Shown: piece after piece, positions 9,388 to 20,095 of the stretch | How the letters are laid out: every line of letters starts with the position of its first letter | How positions within the stretch are numbered: position 1 is the stretch's first letter | From: Candidatus Zhuqueibacterota bacterium | Lineage (GTDB): Bacteria; BS750m-G25 | Reading direction: 5' to 3' | DNA: 64,000 bases | Assembly (NCBI GenBank): GCA_016783505.1 | Contig: JADHWK010000001.1 | Location: 1-64,000 of the forward strand | Program-made: the position numbers and the translations under genes | Notes under the pieces: generated by a model | Seen by the model: the letters and a program-made list of their open reading frames with translations, nothing else | Told to the model about the DNA's origin: nothing | The model's database searches: none

Positions 9388-10830
9388 TTGGAAATAAAAA
9401 AAATGAAGGTATTACTAATCAATCCTCCTTGGACAGTAAAAAAAGGCTACGGGGTAAGGTCCAATTCCAGATGGCCGCATGTTAGGAAGGACAAACATCT
9501 ACCCTTTCCCATATATTTAGGGTATACCGTTTCTGTGCTAGAAAAATCAGGTATTGATGTATCAGTTATAGATTGTATTCCCGATAAGCTTACAAAAGAG
9601 GATCTTACAGAAATAGTTAAAAAAGAAAAACCTCAAATATGCTTCATTGAAACCTCTACCCCAACGTTCATCGAGGATATAGATACTGTAAGGTATTTGA
9701 AAAACAGCATTATTGACATTAAAATAGCCCTTTTTGGACCACATGTTTCGGTTTTCCAAAAGGAGATTATGGAGAAATATGATTTCATAGATATGATCGT
9801 AATTGGCGAATTTGAATATTCAATAAAGGATATATCAAAACAAAAAGACTTGTCTTCTATTGACGGTCTTATATACAGAAAAAATAGAGAGATAATAGTA
9901 AATCCAAAAACCAAGATGATAGAAGAATTAGATGAGTTACCCTTCCCAAATAGAGATAAATTTACGTTAAAACATTATGACGACCACTTGTCATTAACCC
10001 CCTCAATGATGATGATAGCTTCAAGAGGGTGTCCTTTCCAATGTTCGTATTGCCTATGGCCGCAGGTAATGTATGGACATAGATTTAGAAAGAGATCCCC
10101 TAATAATGTTTGCGACGAAATAGGGCTTTTAATCGATAAACATCAAATTAAAGAAGTTAAATTTGATGATGATACATTTGCTCTTGATAAAAATTGGGTA
10201 ATTGAAATTTGTAATGAGATAATAAGAAGAAATATTAACAAAAAAATAATTTGGAGCTGCTTCGGGCATATAACCCAGAACGATGATTATATGTACCAAA
10301 AAATGGCAGAAGCAGGATGCGAACTGATAAGTTTTGGAGTGGAATCAGGTTCGAAAAAGATACTCGCCCAAATTAATAAAAGAATAGATATAGAGAAAGC
10401 ACAACATACCATTTCTATCTGTAAAAATTACGGTATACGTACATATTGTGATTTCATGATAGGGCTTCCCTACGAAACAAAAAAGGATATAGAAAAAAGT
10501 ATTGAAACTGCCATTTTGCTCGACCCTGATATAATTCAGGTAAGTTATGTTGTTCCGTATCCCGGAACCAAAATGTACGATAAAGCCAGAGAAAATGATC
10601 TTTTAATATATCCAGAACAATGGGACAAATACGCATCATGCGAAGCAATTATCAGGACCAGTAGCATTTCTAAAGAGGAACTGGAAAAAATGTACTACAA
10701 GTTCTGGAAGAAATTTTACATAAGACCTTCTTATATAGTTAAAACTTTTAGAAGTGCTGTTTCCTCTAAGGATGAGTTTATAAGAAAAACAAAAGGGTTT
10801 ATCTCGTTTGCAAAAAGATTTTTAATATGA
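9388..10830 (+). CDS. B12-binding-domain radical SAM protein
   Basis: KVLLINPPW; ASRGCPFQCSYC (CxxxCxxC). Confidence 0.9.
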   Translation: MEIKKMKVLLINPPWTVKKGYGVRSNSRWPHVRKDKHLPFPIYLGYTVSVLEKSGIDVSVIDCIPDKLTKEDLTEIVKKEKPQICFIETSTPTFIEDIDTVRYLKNSIIDIKIALFGPHVSVFQKEIMEKYDFIDMIVIGEFEYSIKDISKQKDLSSIDGLIYRKNREIIVNPKTKMIEELDELPFPNRDKFTLKHYDDHLSLTPSMMMIASRGCPFQCSYCLWPQVMYGHRFRKRSPNNVCDEIGLLIDKHQIKEVKFDDDTFALDKNWVIEICNEIIRRNINKKIIWSCFGHITQNDDYMYQKMAEAGCELISFGVESGSKKILAQINKRIDIEKAQHTISICKNYGIRTYCDFMIGLPYETKKDIEKSIETAILLDPDIIQVSYVVPYPGTKMYDKARENDLLIYPEQWDKYASCEAIIRTSSISKEELEKMYYKFWKKFYIRPSYIVKTFRSAVSSKDEFIRKTKGFISFAKRFLI

Positions 10831-11987
10831 AAAGTGTTCTAGTTGCTACTCATGATAGAGTATATCCTCTTTATGGCGGGGGAAGCCACAGAGCATTAAA
10901 TCTCTGTAAAAAATTGTCAAATAATGGCTACAAAGTTTCGCTTCTTGCTCCCAGTGTAAAAGATAGGCTGGACAAAATCATTGTTAAGAATATTAAGTTT
11001 TTTGAGGATTATAAAAGCAAAATAGTCGGTGGTTTTTTTTCCCTCTTTGAAGCCTTTATAAAGTCAATAAAACTTGTAAAAGAAAATCCTCTCATAATAG
11101 GTATCGGGGCTCTTGTTATGATCCCACTTTTTGTCTGGGGGAAGATTTTTGGGAAAAGAATTATTTCGTCACCAACTGATATAAACTCTGAATATATGAT
11201 TTATGAAGCAAAAGAGTCCAATAATCTTCTTTTGGGGATTTTTAGTCGTTTTTTAAATATCCTCGAATTGTATACCATTATAAACGCAGATGGCATTATA
11301 GTTGTTTCTGAAGAAATGAAAAAGTACTTGCTTGCCAAAAGGGCAAGGGCCGAGAAGATTACTGTTATCTATGATGGATATAATCCAAAGTTGGGATTAA
11401 AAAACAAGTTCAGATGCAATTTGAAAAAAGGAGGGAAGGTTAATTTTGTTCACCATGGCAGTATTGACGCAAGAGAAGACATAAGTACGCTAATTGATGC
11501 TGTAAAAATATTAAAAAATAAGGGAATTTCCAATTTTCAGATTACTTTCACTGGAAAAGGACTCCGAGAATTGCAGGAAACTGTTATCAAAGAAGAAATA
11601 GATAAATTTTTCATCTTTTCCGGATGGTTATCTAATGAAGAATTAGCCGCCACATTAGAAAATAGTGATTTTGGCTTAATACTAAGAAAAAACATTCTCC
11701 CAAACAATCTTATCACAACAATAAAAATATTTGACTACTGGGCCAGCGGTACAATACCAATAGTGTCGGATTTGAAGGGAATACGTGAAATAGCGACCCT
11801 TGATGAGGCGTTGTTTTTCACCCCTGAGGATCCCAATTCCTTGACGGAACAAATGCAGTATGCAATAAAAAATTTCAATGAGTTATTTAAAATAAGAGAA
11901 GATGGCTTTAAAATGATAGATAAATATAACTTTAATGTAACAGCAAACAAGACGTTTGAGTTTATAATCAACTTATATAATCAATAA
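10827..11987 (+). CDS. GT4-type glycosyltransferase
   Basis: YGGGSHRALNLCKKLSNNGYKVSLL; C-terminal Rossmann-like half. Confidence 0.78.
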   Translation: MKSVLVATHDRVYPLYGGGSHRALNLCKKLSNNGYKVSLLAPSVKDRLDKIIVKNIKFFEDYKSKIVGGFFSLFEAFIKSIKLVKENPLIIGIGALVMIPLFVWGKIFGKRIISSPTDINSEYMIYEAKESNNLLLGIFSRFLNILELYTIINADGIIVVSEEMKKYLLAKRARAEKITVIYDGYNPKLGLKNKFRCNLKKGGKVNFVHHGSIDAREDISTLIDAVKILKNKGISNFQITFTGKGLRELQETVIKEEIDKFFIFSGWLSNEELAATLENSDFGLILRKNILPNNLITTIKIFDYWASGTIPIVSDLKGIREIATLDEALFFTPEDPNSLTEQMQYAIKNFNELFKIREDGFKMIDKYNFNVTANKTFEFIINLYNQ

Positions 11988-11996
11988 TAAACGGAT

Positions 11997-12956
11997 TTGA
12001 CAATCAACAACATACTATCTACATATAAAAATTTTTCCATAATAATAAAAAACGCCTTTTTTATATTAGTACTTATTTTCGTTATAAAGTATTATATATT
12101 TCTGTTTAATAAAATTGACATTAGTTCGATAAATATAAACATCTTCTTTATTTTATTGTCTCTATTTCCACACATGTTAGCATATATACTTCAGGGTACA
12201 TCCTGGTACGTGAGCTTAAAAACCCTGGACTTGCACCCTCCATATATCTCGGCCCTAAAAACCTATTTTATTTCTATAATGGGGAAATACATACCGGGAA
12301 AGGTGTTTATGGTAATATCCAGAATGTATTTATTTAAACAGTATAAGAAAAATCATATTGTTCTGCTGTCATTTTTTATAGAACAGTCTCTATTTCTACT
12401 GTCTATAATAATTTTTTTAGCCCTATCTACTTTTTGGGTTCCCGTAAACAAAATATCAGTTATTTATGAGTATAAATACATTTTTGTTCTCCTGTTTGTA
12501 TTAATTATAGTGGTGCTTATCCCTAGAAATTTATACTTTTTGATGAATAAATTCTCTTCTGCCTACAACAAACTTTTAAAAAAAGACATAGATTTTAAAG
12601 TTATAAAAAAAATAAAAATATCAAATTTTTATAAGATAATCCTTATTGATATATTGAACTGGCTCATATTGGGACTTGCTCTTTTTATATTTATAAACTC
12701 CTTCTTCAATGTAGATTTAAAAAACTTTTTTATTTTTGTTAATATCTATGCCATTGCAAGTTTCATAGGACTAATCTCAGTATTTGCCCCTTCTGGCATA
12801 GGGGTTCGGGAAGGGATAATGGCTTTTTTATTCAACTATTTTGTTTCGCCGGAAGTTGCGCTTATTATACCAATTATGGCAAGGCTGTGGGCAACTTGTA
12901 TCGAAATAATGCTTTTTCTTATGTTCCTGTTGTTAGCAAGAAAAACTAAATATTAA
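11997..12956 (+). CDS. Flippase-like / lysylphosphatidylglycerol synthase TM-region protein (TTG start)
   Basis: Multi-TM; FAPSGIGVREGIMAFLF motif. Confidence 0.8.
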   Translation: MTINNILSTYKNFSIIIKNAFFILVLIFVIKYYIFLFNKIDISSININIFFILLSLFPHMLAYILQGTSWYVSLKTLDLHPPYISALKTYFISIMGKYIPGKVFMVISRMYLFKQYKKNHIVLLSFFIEQSLFLLSIIIFLALSTFWVPVNKISVIYEYKYIFVLLFVLIIVVLIPRNLYFLMNKFSSAYNKLLKKDIDFKVIKKIKISNFYKIILIDILNWLILGLALFIFINSFFNVDLKNFFIFVNIYAIASFIGLISVFAPSGIGVREGIMAFLFNYFVSPEVALIIPIMARLWATCIEIMLFLMFLLLARKTKY

Positions 12957-13077
12957 ATGTATATCCTATTTTATGATAAATACCCTATTTTTTTTGAAAA
13001 TTCCATTATGATAGAAAATACATGCTTGCTTGTTCTGAATCATAACTTAATACTTTTATTTAAGCAGAGGTAATGTA

Positions 13078-14265
13078 ATGGACAACAGTATTTGCATTAT
13101 CGGAGGATGTGGTCATGTAGGTCTGCCACTAGCCGTAGCATTCGCCCAGAAAGGCCAGAAGGTTTGCATTTTTGACATAAACAAAAGTGCTATTGAACTT
13201 GTAAAGAAAGGCAAGTTTCCCTTTAAGGAAGAAGGGGGAGAGAATGCATTAAAAGAGGCTCTTTCAAAAGACAACCTTTCTTTTTCAACATCTCTGAATG
13301 TTATTTCAAAGAGCAAGTTCGTGATCTTCATTCTCGGAACACCGGTGGATAGGCACCTCAATCCCCGGTTTGATATCATAAAAAGAGCGATGAACGAATA
13401 CCTTCCCTATTTTCAGGATGGACAGATTTTCATATTGCGAAGTACGGTATATCCCAGCATTTCAGAAAAAATTAATAATTACCTAAAATCCGAAAAAAAA
13501 AACGTACATGTCGCCTTTTGTCCAGAAAGAATTGCCCAGGGTTACGCATTAACAGAATTATCATCCCTTCCGCAGATAGTATCGGCATTTAGCAAAAAAG
13601 GCCTTGAAGAAGCTAAACGGCTGTTTAATCTCCTGACGAATGATATTATTGTCCTGAACCCCCTGGAAGCGGAACTTGCAAAATTATTTACAAATGTCTG
13701 GAGATATATTTCTTTCGCCATAGCCAACCAGTTTTACATGATAGCAAACGATTACAAACTGGATTTTTACAAGATACATGAGGCAATGACGTATAATTAC
13801 CCACGGGCCAAGCATTTTCCCAAGGCCGGTTTTGCGGCAGGTCCCTGCTTGTTAAAGGATACGATGCAGCTTGCCGCTTTCAACAATAACAACTTTTTCC
13901 TTGGTCACACCGCAATGCTCATAAATGAGGGGCTTCCGAACTACATAGTCAGCAAGTTAAAGGCCAGATTCGACCTAAGAGAGATGAAAATCGGGGTTCT
14001 TGGCATGGCTTTTAAACCCAATAATGATGACAAGAGGGAATCTCTTTCATATAAACTGAAAAAAATACTCGAAATAGAATGCCGGCAGGTTTTATGCACT
14101 GATGTATACATCAAGGACGAAAATTTTGTTGGTGTCGATGAATTAAAAGAATATTCCAATATCATCATTGTCGGGTGTCCGCACAGGGAATACAGGGATT
14201 TAAGCTTCGGGAACAGGCATGTGGTTGATATATGGAACTTCTACGGGAAAGGAGGTATTATCTGA
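13078..14265 (+). CDS. Nucleotide-sugar dehydrogenase (UDP-ManNAc/UDP-GlcNAc dehydrogenase-like)
   Basis: CIIGGCGHVGLPLAVAFAQKGQKV; AGPCLLKDT; LGMAFKPNNDDKRES. Confidence 0.88.
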   Translation: MDNSICIIGGCGHVGLPLAVAFAQKGQKVCIFDINKSAIELVKKGKFPFKEEGGENALKEALSKDNLSFSTSLNVISKSKFVIFILGTPVDRHLNPRFDIIKRAMNEYLPYFQDGQIFILRSTVYPSISEKINNYLKSEKKNVHVAFCPERIAQGYALTELSSLPQIVSAFSKKGLEEAKRLFNLLTNDIIVLNPLEAELAKLFTNVWRYISFAIANQFYMIANDYKLDFYKIHEAMTYNYPRAKHFPKAGFAAGPCLLKDTMQLAAFNNNNFFLGHTAMLINEGLPNYIVSKLKARFDLREMKIGVLGMAFKPNNDDKRESLSYKLKKILEIECRQVLCTDVYIKDENFVGVDELKEYSNIIIVGCPHREYRDLSFGNRHVVDIWNFYGKGGII

Positions 14266-15284
14266 TGAATATACTGGTAACAGGTTCTGCGGGGTTTATA
14301 GCAGGCTACCTCGTTGACGAACTTCTCAAAAAGGGGCACACGGTCTACGGCATAGATAATTACAGTAAATACGGCAAGATCAAAAAAACCTACGATGATC
14401 ACCCAAATTACCATTTAGAAGAGGGCGATGCAAAGGATCTAAAACTCATGAAAGAACTGATCGAGCCCTGCGACCAAGTCGTTGAGATTGCCGCGATGAT
14501 CGGGGGAATAACCTATTTTCATGAGTACGCCTACGACCTGCTTGCCGAAAACGAAAGGATTATCGCAACGGCCTTCGATGCGGCAATCTGGGCGTTTAAG
14601 AACAAAAAATTGAAAAAGATAGATGTCCTTTCATCTTCTATGGTTTTTGAAAACGCAACCAAATATCCTACCCCTGAAGGGCATCAGCTTGAGGCTTCAC
14701 CGCCCTTTTCCACCTATGGGTTTCAAAAACTAGCCTGCGAATATTTTGCAAAGGGAGCATGGGAGCAATACAGGCTTCCGTATACCATAATCAGACCGTT
14801 TAATTGTATCGGAATAGGAGAACAGAAAGCACTGGGGGATAAGGAAATCCTCTCGGGAAATATAAAGCTCGCCATGAGCCATGTCGTACCGGATCTTGTT
14901 CAAAAGGTACTCAAAGGGCAGGACCCGTTGCATATCCTGGGAGACGGTAGCCAGATCAGGCATTACACCTATGGGGCAGATCTTGCAAAAGGTATCGTGA
15001 TGTGTATGGAAAACGAAAAAGCCGTTAACGAGGATTTCAACTTGTCTACTTCGGTAGCCACCACCGTCCTGGAACTTGCTAAGATGATATGGAAGAATAT
15101 AAACGGAGACAAGCCGTTTCGATACGTTTCGGACAAGCCGTTTAAATACGATGTACAGAAGCGAATTCCGGATACGAATAAAGCGAGGGAGATTCTGGGA
15201 TTTGAAGCCACTACCTCTCTCGAAGAAGCTCTAGACGAAATTATTCCATGGATAGAAAATCAGATTAAACTAGGAAACATGTGA
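14264..15284 (+). CDS. NAD-dependent epimerase/dehydratase
   Basis: MNILVTGSAGFIAGYLVDELLKKGHTVYGIDN; STYGFQKLACE. Confidence 0.9.
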
Positions 15285-15349
15285 TATAAAATGCAGTCTA
15301 AAAATTTCTTTAAGGCTGAATACTGCCTTTTGTGGCCGGATAATGAACT

Positions 15350-15510
15350 ATTTAATCACTGGTGGACGTCTGTTTCATCGTTTCAGATATCACAAGGGGC
15401 TGCTTAGATGAAATGAGAAGGTTCGGGTTCGGATAACCTCTCTACTGGCAAAAGGGAAAACCCCAGCCCGTTTCTCGATAATGATGCTAGATATAAGGAT
15501 TAACTTCTAA
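15350..15510 (+). pseudogene. Epimerase N-terminal remnant
   Basis: Frame-broken LITGGRLFHR.. then SDNLSTGKRENPSPFLDNDARYKD. Confidence 0.5.
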
Positions 15511-15519
15511 TACATACAA

Positions 15520-16100
15520 ATGTCTGAAGACTTATATAGCAGAGGATTTAAAGGAACCCTTTATAACTATCTTGGTAGATTTGGTACGCAAGCACTTTCG
15601 TTTTTAATATCTATTTATGTTATTAGGCAATTAAATGTTTCAGCATATGGTATTTATAAGACTTTGATATTCACGGGCCAGTTTTATCGTTATATTATCT
15701 TCTTTTGGTTTACTCTCAATAATCCAACGCTTCTTGCCTGAATATTCAGAGAGAAAAAACTACTGGTAGATCAGAAAAATTTTCACTTCTGGTTTAATTC
15801 TTCGGTTTTTGGAAAGTTTTTTGATAATTCTTGTTTGTTTGATCTTTGTTAATTCCTTAGGGGGGTTTTTTAAAAGCCCCTTTGTTTAGACAGTATTTTC
15901 CAATTTACAGTATTGCTATCCTTGTAATGGTCTCCAATCTAACAGTAGAAAGTGCATTTAACTTACCCTTAATGCAAAAATTTAACAATTTAGCTAAGCT
16001 ATTTTGTGGGAGTATAATATTTCTTCTATTCTATATAAATTGGACTTTTTACGTCAGGAGGAGTTCGAATCTTTCTTTTTCAAAAAAGAACAAAATCTAA
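15520..16100 (+). pseudogene. Decayed oligosaccharide flippase (Wzx-like)
   Basis: MSEDLYSRGFKGTLYNYLGRFGTQALSFLISIYVIRQLNVSAYGIYKTL, then frameshifted RFLPEYSERKNYW. Confidence 0.7.
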
Positions 16101-16152
16101 TCTCTTGTCAGTTTTTATCTAACTAAGTGTCCAATTAGAGGGAATCACTCCG

Positions 16153-17337
16153 ATGGAGAAGGTAAATGTGAAACCACTAGTGATAATTTTTATAGTAGCT
16201 ATAATTGCAAGATTTATTTTCTATTTTGCCGTATATCAACCTTTTTCAGATAAATTTAATTGGGGACATTATCCTGGACAATTCAATATGTATTCAGATG
16301 ATAATTATGATGAAATTGCAAGGAATTTAATATCAGGAAAAGGATATACAAAAGATGGAGAATATCCAAATATTGTAAGAACTCCTGTATATCCTTTGAT
16401 TCTTGCTATGCAATTTTTTTTGTTTGGAGATGGTTTTTTCATAAATGTATTTATTAATATCTTATATCAAAGTTTAGTCTGCATAATTTTATATTATTTA
16501 ACTATAATGATTTTTAACAACAATAAGATAGCTATAATATCAAGCTTAATTTGGGCTGTGTATCCTTTGCCAATGCTTCAAGCAATGGGTCCAAACACAG
16601 AGCCTATCTATGAACTATTCTTAATATTTTTTGCTTATTTCTTTTATAAGTTTTATAAATTTAAAAAAATACGTCACTTGATATACTCCTCTATACTATT
16701 GCTTATCATGACAATGACTAGACCAATATCAATATTATTTCCTGTATATTTTCTATTAATCACATTGTTTATTAAAGATTTTATATTTATAACTAAAATA
16801 AAACAGGTTATTATCTTGTTTGTAATTTTTTTGATTGGAGTAGTTCCTTGGATTTACAGGGGTTATACAATTACAGGGGAAATTTTACCTCTAGTATCTT
16901 ATAAACCAATTACTTATTATTTAGATAAAGAGAAATATGAAAGCAATGAATTATTAAAAACTCAAATGGGGTACCCAGAAAAATTAAGGGAAGGAATAAA
17001 AAAACCAACACAGTTTGTCAAAAACTTTTTTATAAGATTGGTTAGATTTTGGTATTATGGCCATTCGACCCCAGTAAGAATTGTTAATGCACTTTTGCAA
17101 TTTCCTATATTGTTATTATCAGTATTTGGAATATGGTGGTCAAAGAAACGAAAAATTTTAATTCTTCCTATCATACTAACAATATGTTATTTTTGGTTAG
17201 CATATGGGGCTACTCATGCTATTTCCAGATATTCTTTCCCAATGATAGCTTTATTGTCTCCATTTATAGCTATTGGAATAATAAAAATATTTAAAATAAT
17301 GAATATCAATGCATTATTTGCAGATATGGAAATTTGA
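16153..17337 (+). CDS. GT39/ArnT-like membrane glycosyltransferase
   Basis: DDNYDEIARNLISGKGYTKDGEYPNIVRTPVYPLILA; many TM helices. Confidence 0.8.
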   Translation: MEKVNVKPLVIIFIVAIIARFIFYFAVYQPFSDKFNWGHYPGQFNMYSDDNYDEIARNLISGKGYTKDGEYPNIVRTPVYPLILAMQFFLFGDGFFINVFINILYQSLVCIILYYLTIMIFNNNKIAIISSLIWAVYPLPMLQAMGPNTEPIYELFLIFFAYFFYKFYKFKKIRHLIYSSILLLIMTMTRPISILFPVYFLLITLFIKDFIFITKIKQVIILFVIFLIGVVPWIYRGYTITGEILPLVSYKPITYYLDKEKYESNELLKTQMGYPEKLREGIKKPTQFVKNFFIRLVRFWYYGHSTPVRIVNALLQFPILLLSVFGIWWSKKRKILILPIILTICYFWLAYGATHAISRYSFPMIALLSPFIAIGIIKIFKIMNINALFADMEI

Positions 17338-17547
17338 CTTGCTAATTCTCTGAGCTTGCTACAGGGATGAATTATCTTAATATATTCCTATTACACCTAT
17401 TGGAATGCTTTGCTTATTAAAGCTATAACCACTCAATTAAAGTAACGTTTCATAAGACATATGTAATTTCATAAGATTAGATTCAACAGTTTTTCTTGCC
17501 ACAATTCTATATAATGCCTGATATACTTCATAATATAGGTAAATGTA

Positions 17548-18504
17548 ATGCAACTAAATAAGAAAAAAGTTTTGGTTACTGGGGGGGCGGGAGCAATTGG
17601 CTCAAATCTTGTAAAGTCTCTTTTAGAAAAAGATAATTTAGTATTTGTTATTGATGATTTTAGCTCTGGTTTTAGGGAAAATATTCCAGATGACCCTAAT
17701 TTGATTCTTATTAAAGGAGACATAAATAATGATAATATGTTGGATAAAGTTTTTTCTGATAATATATATTGCGTTTTTCATCTAGCAGCACATTTTGCTA
17801 ACCAAAATTCTATTGAACATCCATTTGATGATTTAAATACTAATGGAATGGGAACGTTAAAAATTTTGGAAAGATGCCGTAAATATAATGTTAAAAAATT
17901 CATTTATTCGTCTTCTTCGTGTGTGTATGAAAATTCTGAAAAACCTTTCTCTGAATCCTTTAGCAAAAAAGTTGAGACTCCATATGGTATTACAAAACTA
18001 TTAGGTGAACAATACACCTTATTTTACCATGAGTATCATAAAATAAATTCAGTAGTAGTACGCTATTTCAACAGTTATGGACCTGGCGAGAGACCAGGTA
18101 GATACAGAAACGTAATACCTAATTTTATTTTTAGAGCAATAAATAATAATCCATTAATTATAACGGGGGATGGAACTGAAACTCGCGATTTTACTTATGT
18201 TCATGATATTGTTAGTGGTACAATTTTAGCTGCCGAGACAGAAGAAGTATCCGGTGAAGTTTTTAATATTGGAACCGGGAAAGAAACCAAAATACATGAA
18301 TTGGCAATGATTATAAACGAAATTGTCGGAAACGAAGCGGGAATTGAATTTGTTGAAAAAAGAGATTGGGACCAAATAAAAAATCGGATTGCCAATATAT
18401 CAAAAGCAAGAAAGTTGTTAAACTATAAGACCGAGGTTAGCCTTAATGTAGGTTTACAAAAGACGTATGATTGGTTTATTCAAAATAAAATAGTGGAACA
18501 TTAA
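17548..18504 (+). CDS. NAD-dependent epimerase
   Basis: VLVTGGAGAIGSNLVKSLLEKD; TPYGITKLLGEQY. Confidence 0.9.
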   Translation: MQLNKKKVLVTGGAGAIGSNLVKSLLEKDNLVFVIDDFSSGFRENIPDDPNLILIKGDINNDNMLDKVFSDNIYCVFHLAAHFANQNSIEHPFDDLNTNGMGTLKILERCRKYNVKKFIYSSSSCVYENSEKPFSESFSKKVETPYGITKLLGEQYTLFYHEYHKINSVVVRYFNSYGPGERPGRYRNVIPNFIFRAINNNPLIITGDGTETRDFTYVHDIVSGTILAAETEEVSGEVFNIGTGKETKIHELAMIINEIVGNEAGIEFVEKRDWDQIKNRIANISKARKLLNYKTEVSLNVGLQKTYDWFIQNKIVEH

Positions 18505-19256
18505 TGATTTACATTTTATTACCTGCTTACAATGAAGAAGAAGGTCTAGAAAAGCTTCTAGTTCGAATAGATCGTTTAGCTAAAACTTTTTTTTCAGAAT
18601 ATAAACTCATTATCGTAAATGACGGGAGTAGTGATCATACTGTTCAAGTTATTCAAACGCATTTAAAAGAAATGCCTATAGAATTAATAAATTTTGAAAA
18701 AAACAAAGGTATTACAGAAGTTTTTATGGTTGGATTTAAGCGTGTTTGTAAGTTAGGCAAAGATAATGATATTTGCATAACTCTTGATTCTGATAACACT
18801 CAAAGTCCTTTTGTAATTCTTGATATATTACAAAAATTAAATGAAAGATTTGATTTAGTAGTAGCTTCACGTTTTGCAAAGGGGGGCGGAATGGTAGGAG
18901 CACCATTTTTCCGGAAGCTTTTAAGTTTGGGAGTAGCTTATCTATTACGCAAAACTATTCCTATTAAAGGCGCTCGAGACTATTCAACCTTTTATAGAGG
19001 ATATCGAGTGGGTTTAATTCGAAAAGCGTTTAATCAATATGGTGATAATCTTTTGGAGGGGCATGGCTTCTCTGGAATGGCAAATATGCTGATTCGACTT
19101 TGTTCCATGACAGATAAAGTAACTGAAGTTGGACTAGTACTTCGGTATGACTTGAAGGAAGGTGGGTCAGGAATGAATATTCTAAAAACAGTAAAAGGAT
19201 ATTTAAAATTGCTCTATATAAACATAAGAAAACAAAGAAATATACAACTCATATGA
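18504..19256 (+). CDS. Family 2 glycosyltransferase (dolichol-P-mannose synthase-like)
   Basis: IYILLPAYNEEEGLEKLL; VNDGSSDHT. Confidence 0.9.
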   Translation: MIYILLPAYNEEEGLEKLLVRIDRLAKTFFSEYKLIIVNDGSSDHTVQVIQTHLKEMPIELINFEKNKGITEVFMVGFKRVCKLGKDNDICITLDSDNTQSPFVILDILQKLNERFDLVVASRFAKGGGMVGAPFFRKLLSLGVAYLLRKTIPIKGARDYSTFYRGYRVGLIRKAFNQYGDNLLEGHGFSGMANMLIRLCSMTDKVTEVGLVLRYDLKEGGSGMNILKTVKGYLKLLYINIRKQRNIQLI

Positions 19257-19285
19257 TGTTGTTACAATTGTTAAAAGGGGAACTT

Positions 19286-20095
19286 ATGTATAATCAATCA
19301 AATAATAGCACTACAAATTGGCAAAAAGTCTACGAAGTGATAAAAGAGTCGGGTGGATGGGGATACCTTTCCAAAATTATAGTTAAATGCTTATGCAGTG
19401 AAATAGGGGATATACAGAACAAGAAAATAATTGAAGTAGGAAGTGGTTCTGGTCGAAATTCACTTGAATTAGCTAAAAAAGGTGCTTATGTAACTTTGTT
19501 AGACTATGCTAAAGATGTTTTAAATGTTACTAAATATTATTTTAAACAGAACAAATTAAATGCTGAATATGTTAATGCTTCCTTATTTGAAATGCCATTT
19601 CCAGACGATACATTTGGTGTAGTATGGAATGCTGGAGTTATGGAGCACTGGGTTGGCTCCGAACAAGTTAACGCACTTAAAGAAATGATAAGAATTTGTA
19701 AAAAAGAGGGTGTTGTTATTACTTTAAATCCTTATGCTGGTTCATTGCTACATAAGTCTGGAAAATGGATTCTGAAAAAACTGGGAAGATACCCATTCGT
19801 AAATGAGATTGATGTACAGACTTTAGAACAACAGATGAAGAAAGCAGGAGGTAATATAATAAAAAGAGAATATTCTACTGGGTTCTTCGTTCTATTTGTT
19901 GGTGCGTTCTTAAGATTATCATTATTACCTTTTGGGAAAATTTTTTTACTCCCGTTCAAATTATTGAATTCATTTTTTTCGTATATGGATTCGAATTTTC
20001 TGGGCAGATTTTTTTATCGGGTAGATAGGTATTTATCCAAATTATTAGGGGGATATCTTTTAGTATCGGTAATAAAAAAGAAAAATGAAAGATAA
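19286..20095 (+). CDS. Class I SAM-dependent methyltransferase
   Basis: KIIEVGSGSGRNSLELAKKGAYVTLLD; VVWNAGVMEH. Confidence 0.85.
   Translation: MYNQSNNSTTNWQKVYEVIKESGGWGYLSKIIVKCLCSEIGDIQNKKIIEVGSGSGRNSLELAKKGAYVTLLDYAKDVLNVTKYYFKQNKLNAEYVNASLFEMPFPDDTFGVVWNAGVMEHWVGSEQVNALKEMIRICKKEGVVITLNPYAGSLLHKSGKWILKKLGRYPFVNEIDVQTLEQQMKKAGGNIIKREYSTGFFVLFVGAFLRLSLLPFGKIFLLPFKLLNSFFSYMDSNFLGRFFYRVDRYLSKLLGGYLLVSVIKKKNER

Noticed and set aside
4195-14963. Minus-strand ORFs inside the polysaccharide cluster (e.g. 4195-4515, 6356-6727, 9633-9914, 13113-13379)
   Set aside because: Fully overlap clear + strand coding sequences and look non-protein-like.
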